NCBI GenBank assembly: GCA_008711295.1
Contig: VUYV01000124.1
Span: 1,196,943-1,260,942 of the forward strand
Reading direction: 5' to 3'
DNA: 64,000 bases
From: Anarhynchus alexandrinus
Taxonomy: Eukaryota > Chordata > Aves > Charadriiformes > Charadriidae
In this document: in pieces, positions 62,481 to 64,000 of the stretch
Position numbering within the stretch: position 1 is the stretch's first letter
Layout of the letters: each line of letters begins with the position of its first letter
Notes under the pieces: model-generated
What the model saw: the letters and a program-made list of their open reading frames with translations, nothing else
The model's database searches: none
Told to the model about the DNA's origin: nothing
Position numbers and translations under genes: made by a program

Positions 62481-64000
62481 CTGAAAACAAAAGCATAGAC
62501 ATATGAGTCAACATACAATTAACACTTTCTTCTTTGTTACTATTCCTAGCTGGGGTTTTAAGCCCATGACAAAAAAAAATCAGAAGTCCACTTTTTTGTA
62601 CAGAAATGTCACACTCCCACTTGGCAAGGCCATGTGCCATGAACAAAATATCACTGACGTTTGCTCCAATATATGTCAAAAGGGATTTTCGTATTAAGGG
62701 CGGAAATTTATTTTAACCTCTGCTTTTTTATCTGGTGAGGAAAACAACCTTTCCTGATACTGTTCCCAGACCCTGATTTGGCAGGCTGGGGAAGTTCGTG
62801 TTTGGCTTTGGCTCTGTCAGGAGACCCACCGGGACCTCTTTACTCCAGGTGAAGCTCTTGGCTGGTGCAAGACGGAGGTCTATGTCAGGAGGTCCTGTGC
62901 CTCAGCAGCACTGCTGGTATGACCACAGATGGCGAAGGGGCAGCTGTCCCAGGCATTCCCAGCAGCAACGGCACAGGCAGCGCTTGGGGCCACCCTCCTT
63001 AGGGCTCTGCCCGCCCGCCCTGGTGTTGGCAGAGCGAGGGGTGACAGCACAGGTGACTGGAACCGAGCTTGCCGCATGGCCTCGTGCAAGCCGCCGCTCA
63101 CCCAAGAGACGTGCAACTGGGCCAGCACAACTGCAACCCAGTAATTTCAGCCCTGATGCCAACCAGTGAATCGACTCACTCAAAGCACAGGCATCAAAGG
63201 CTGCCAGAGGTTGCTCAAAGCAAGTGTTCCCCTATCTCTTGGCAGCATTGAGCAATGCGTGTCTGGTGCCTCACTCTATGTAGCTCAGCTCTACACACGA
63301 GCACAGCACAGTCACCACCGGCTTGCAAGATCTACCTGTAGAGATACTGGATGAGGCACAGGAAAGGAGGAACTGCTTTCATCTCCAGAGCAGGACTGAA
63401 AACCTAACAGCATCCCTGGGCTGGGTTCCTGCACTGCTGCCACATGGGAGAATCAAAAGAGTGAGGAAAAAAAAAACCACGTGAGCTGGGATTTCTGACC
63501 ATTAGGTTCTCCCCCCTCCTGTTTCGCTTTTGGAGGGGCAGTGATCCTTGGCTAAGTCTGTGCTAGAAATGTACCAAGGGGATAGAAAATGAGGGACTGA
63601 AATGAAGGTTTCTGAACACCCTTCCCCATAAAAAGCCCAAGTCCTCTGAAGTTCACTATCACTCTCTGAATACCCCCTCTGCAAGGCTGAGATGAGAAAT
63701 GGAGCTCTGCACAGGCTCTGTCCCCGCTGCCAGACAGCAGTCACTGCACTGCGCTGAGGAGCAAATGCAGACACCCAGCCCAAAACCTCTTTTTCTGGAA
63801 CGAGCCCTTCGTGTCTGGCCTAAGGGGAAGGTAAAGTCTTCTGCCAACTTCACACCACGCGGTGCACACAAACTGGAGGGACTCTTTGGAGGCTCCATGA
63901 ATTGTTTTCATGGGTGCTTTGTGCTGAACCCACGTTCTCGGCTCAAATCCCCAAACCTACCAATAACTCAGTATTTCACATTTTAAACTATGAAGATACA
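62481..64000 (-). other. RGS6 intron, upstream part (runs off the window)
   Basis: No exon matching the R7H part of RGS6 was found here, so the preceding exon lies beyond the right edge. The stretch 62860-63130 is GC-rich with several CpGs and has overlapping short open frames on both strands that look like chance. A short A-run sits at 63467-63477. No transposable element or RNA gene was recognised. Confidence 0.6.

Noticed and set aside
1..64000. CRISPR arrays, operons, rRNA or tRNA genes, or a novel defence-type system
   Set aside because: No regularly spaced repeats, cloverleaf-like genes or clustered coding frames. The sequence is intronic vertebrate DNA of one gene.

Overview
This is vertebrate nuclear DNA, almost certainly from a bird. 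It is AT-rich, carries a 5'-truncated CR1 LINE ending in the avian-type doubled attctgtg 3' tail, and its coding content is confined to short exons with canonical splice sites. No bacterial-style operon, CRISPR array, rRNA or tRNA gene is visible. The only gene I can establish is RGS6 (regulator of G-protein signalling 6, R7 subfamily), on the minus strand and covering the whole window.

Nine consecutive coding exons lie, in transcription order, at 62399-62480, 61803-61877, 60613-60711, 59461-59522, 54933-55043, 51583-51708, 41671-41857, 27074-27163 and 19094-19147. Spliced, they give 886 nt: one base finishing a split codon, then 295 codons with no stop or frame break. The product runs from just before the GGL domain (which binds the G-beta-5 subunit) through the entire RGS domain (GTPase-accelerating domain for G-alpha i/o) into the basic C-terminal tail. 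The DEP/R7H exons lie to the right of the window. I did not find the last coding exon, which should lie at lower coordinates.

Region by region: 1-19093 is intron downstream of the last recognised exon and holds most of the structure. It contains a 4.5 kb segment present twice (1-4494 and 12568-17472, about nine mismatches), a 410-bp duplication around a single N inside the second copy, a dead CR1 element, and three CpG-rich patches. 19148-62398 is exons and introns. The largest intron but one (41858-51582) holds a 600-base assembly gap inside GC-rich, G-quadruplex-prone sequence. 62481-64000 is part of an upstream intron.

I did not find a new biological system. The most consequential observations are the duplication, which looks like a retained second haplotype or misplaced contig rather than biology; the CpG-rich blocks; and weak splice donors in the RGS-domain exons. 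Family statements come from general knowledge of R7 RGS proteins; no alignment or search was run.
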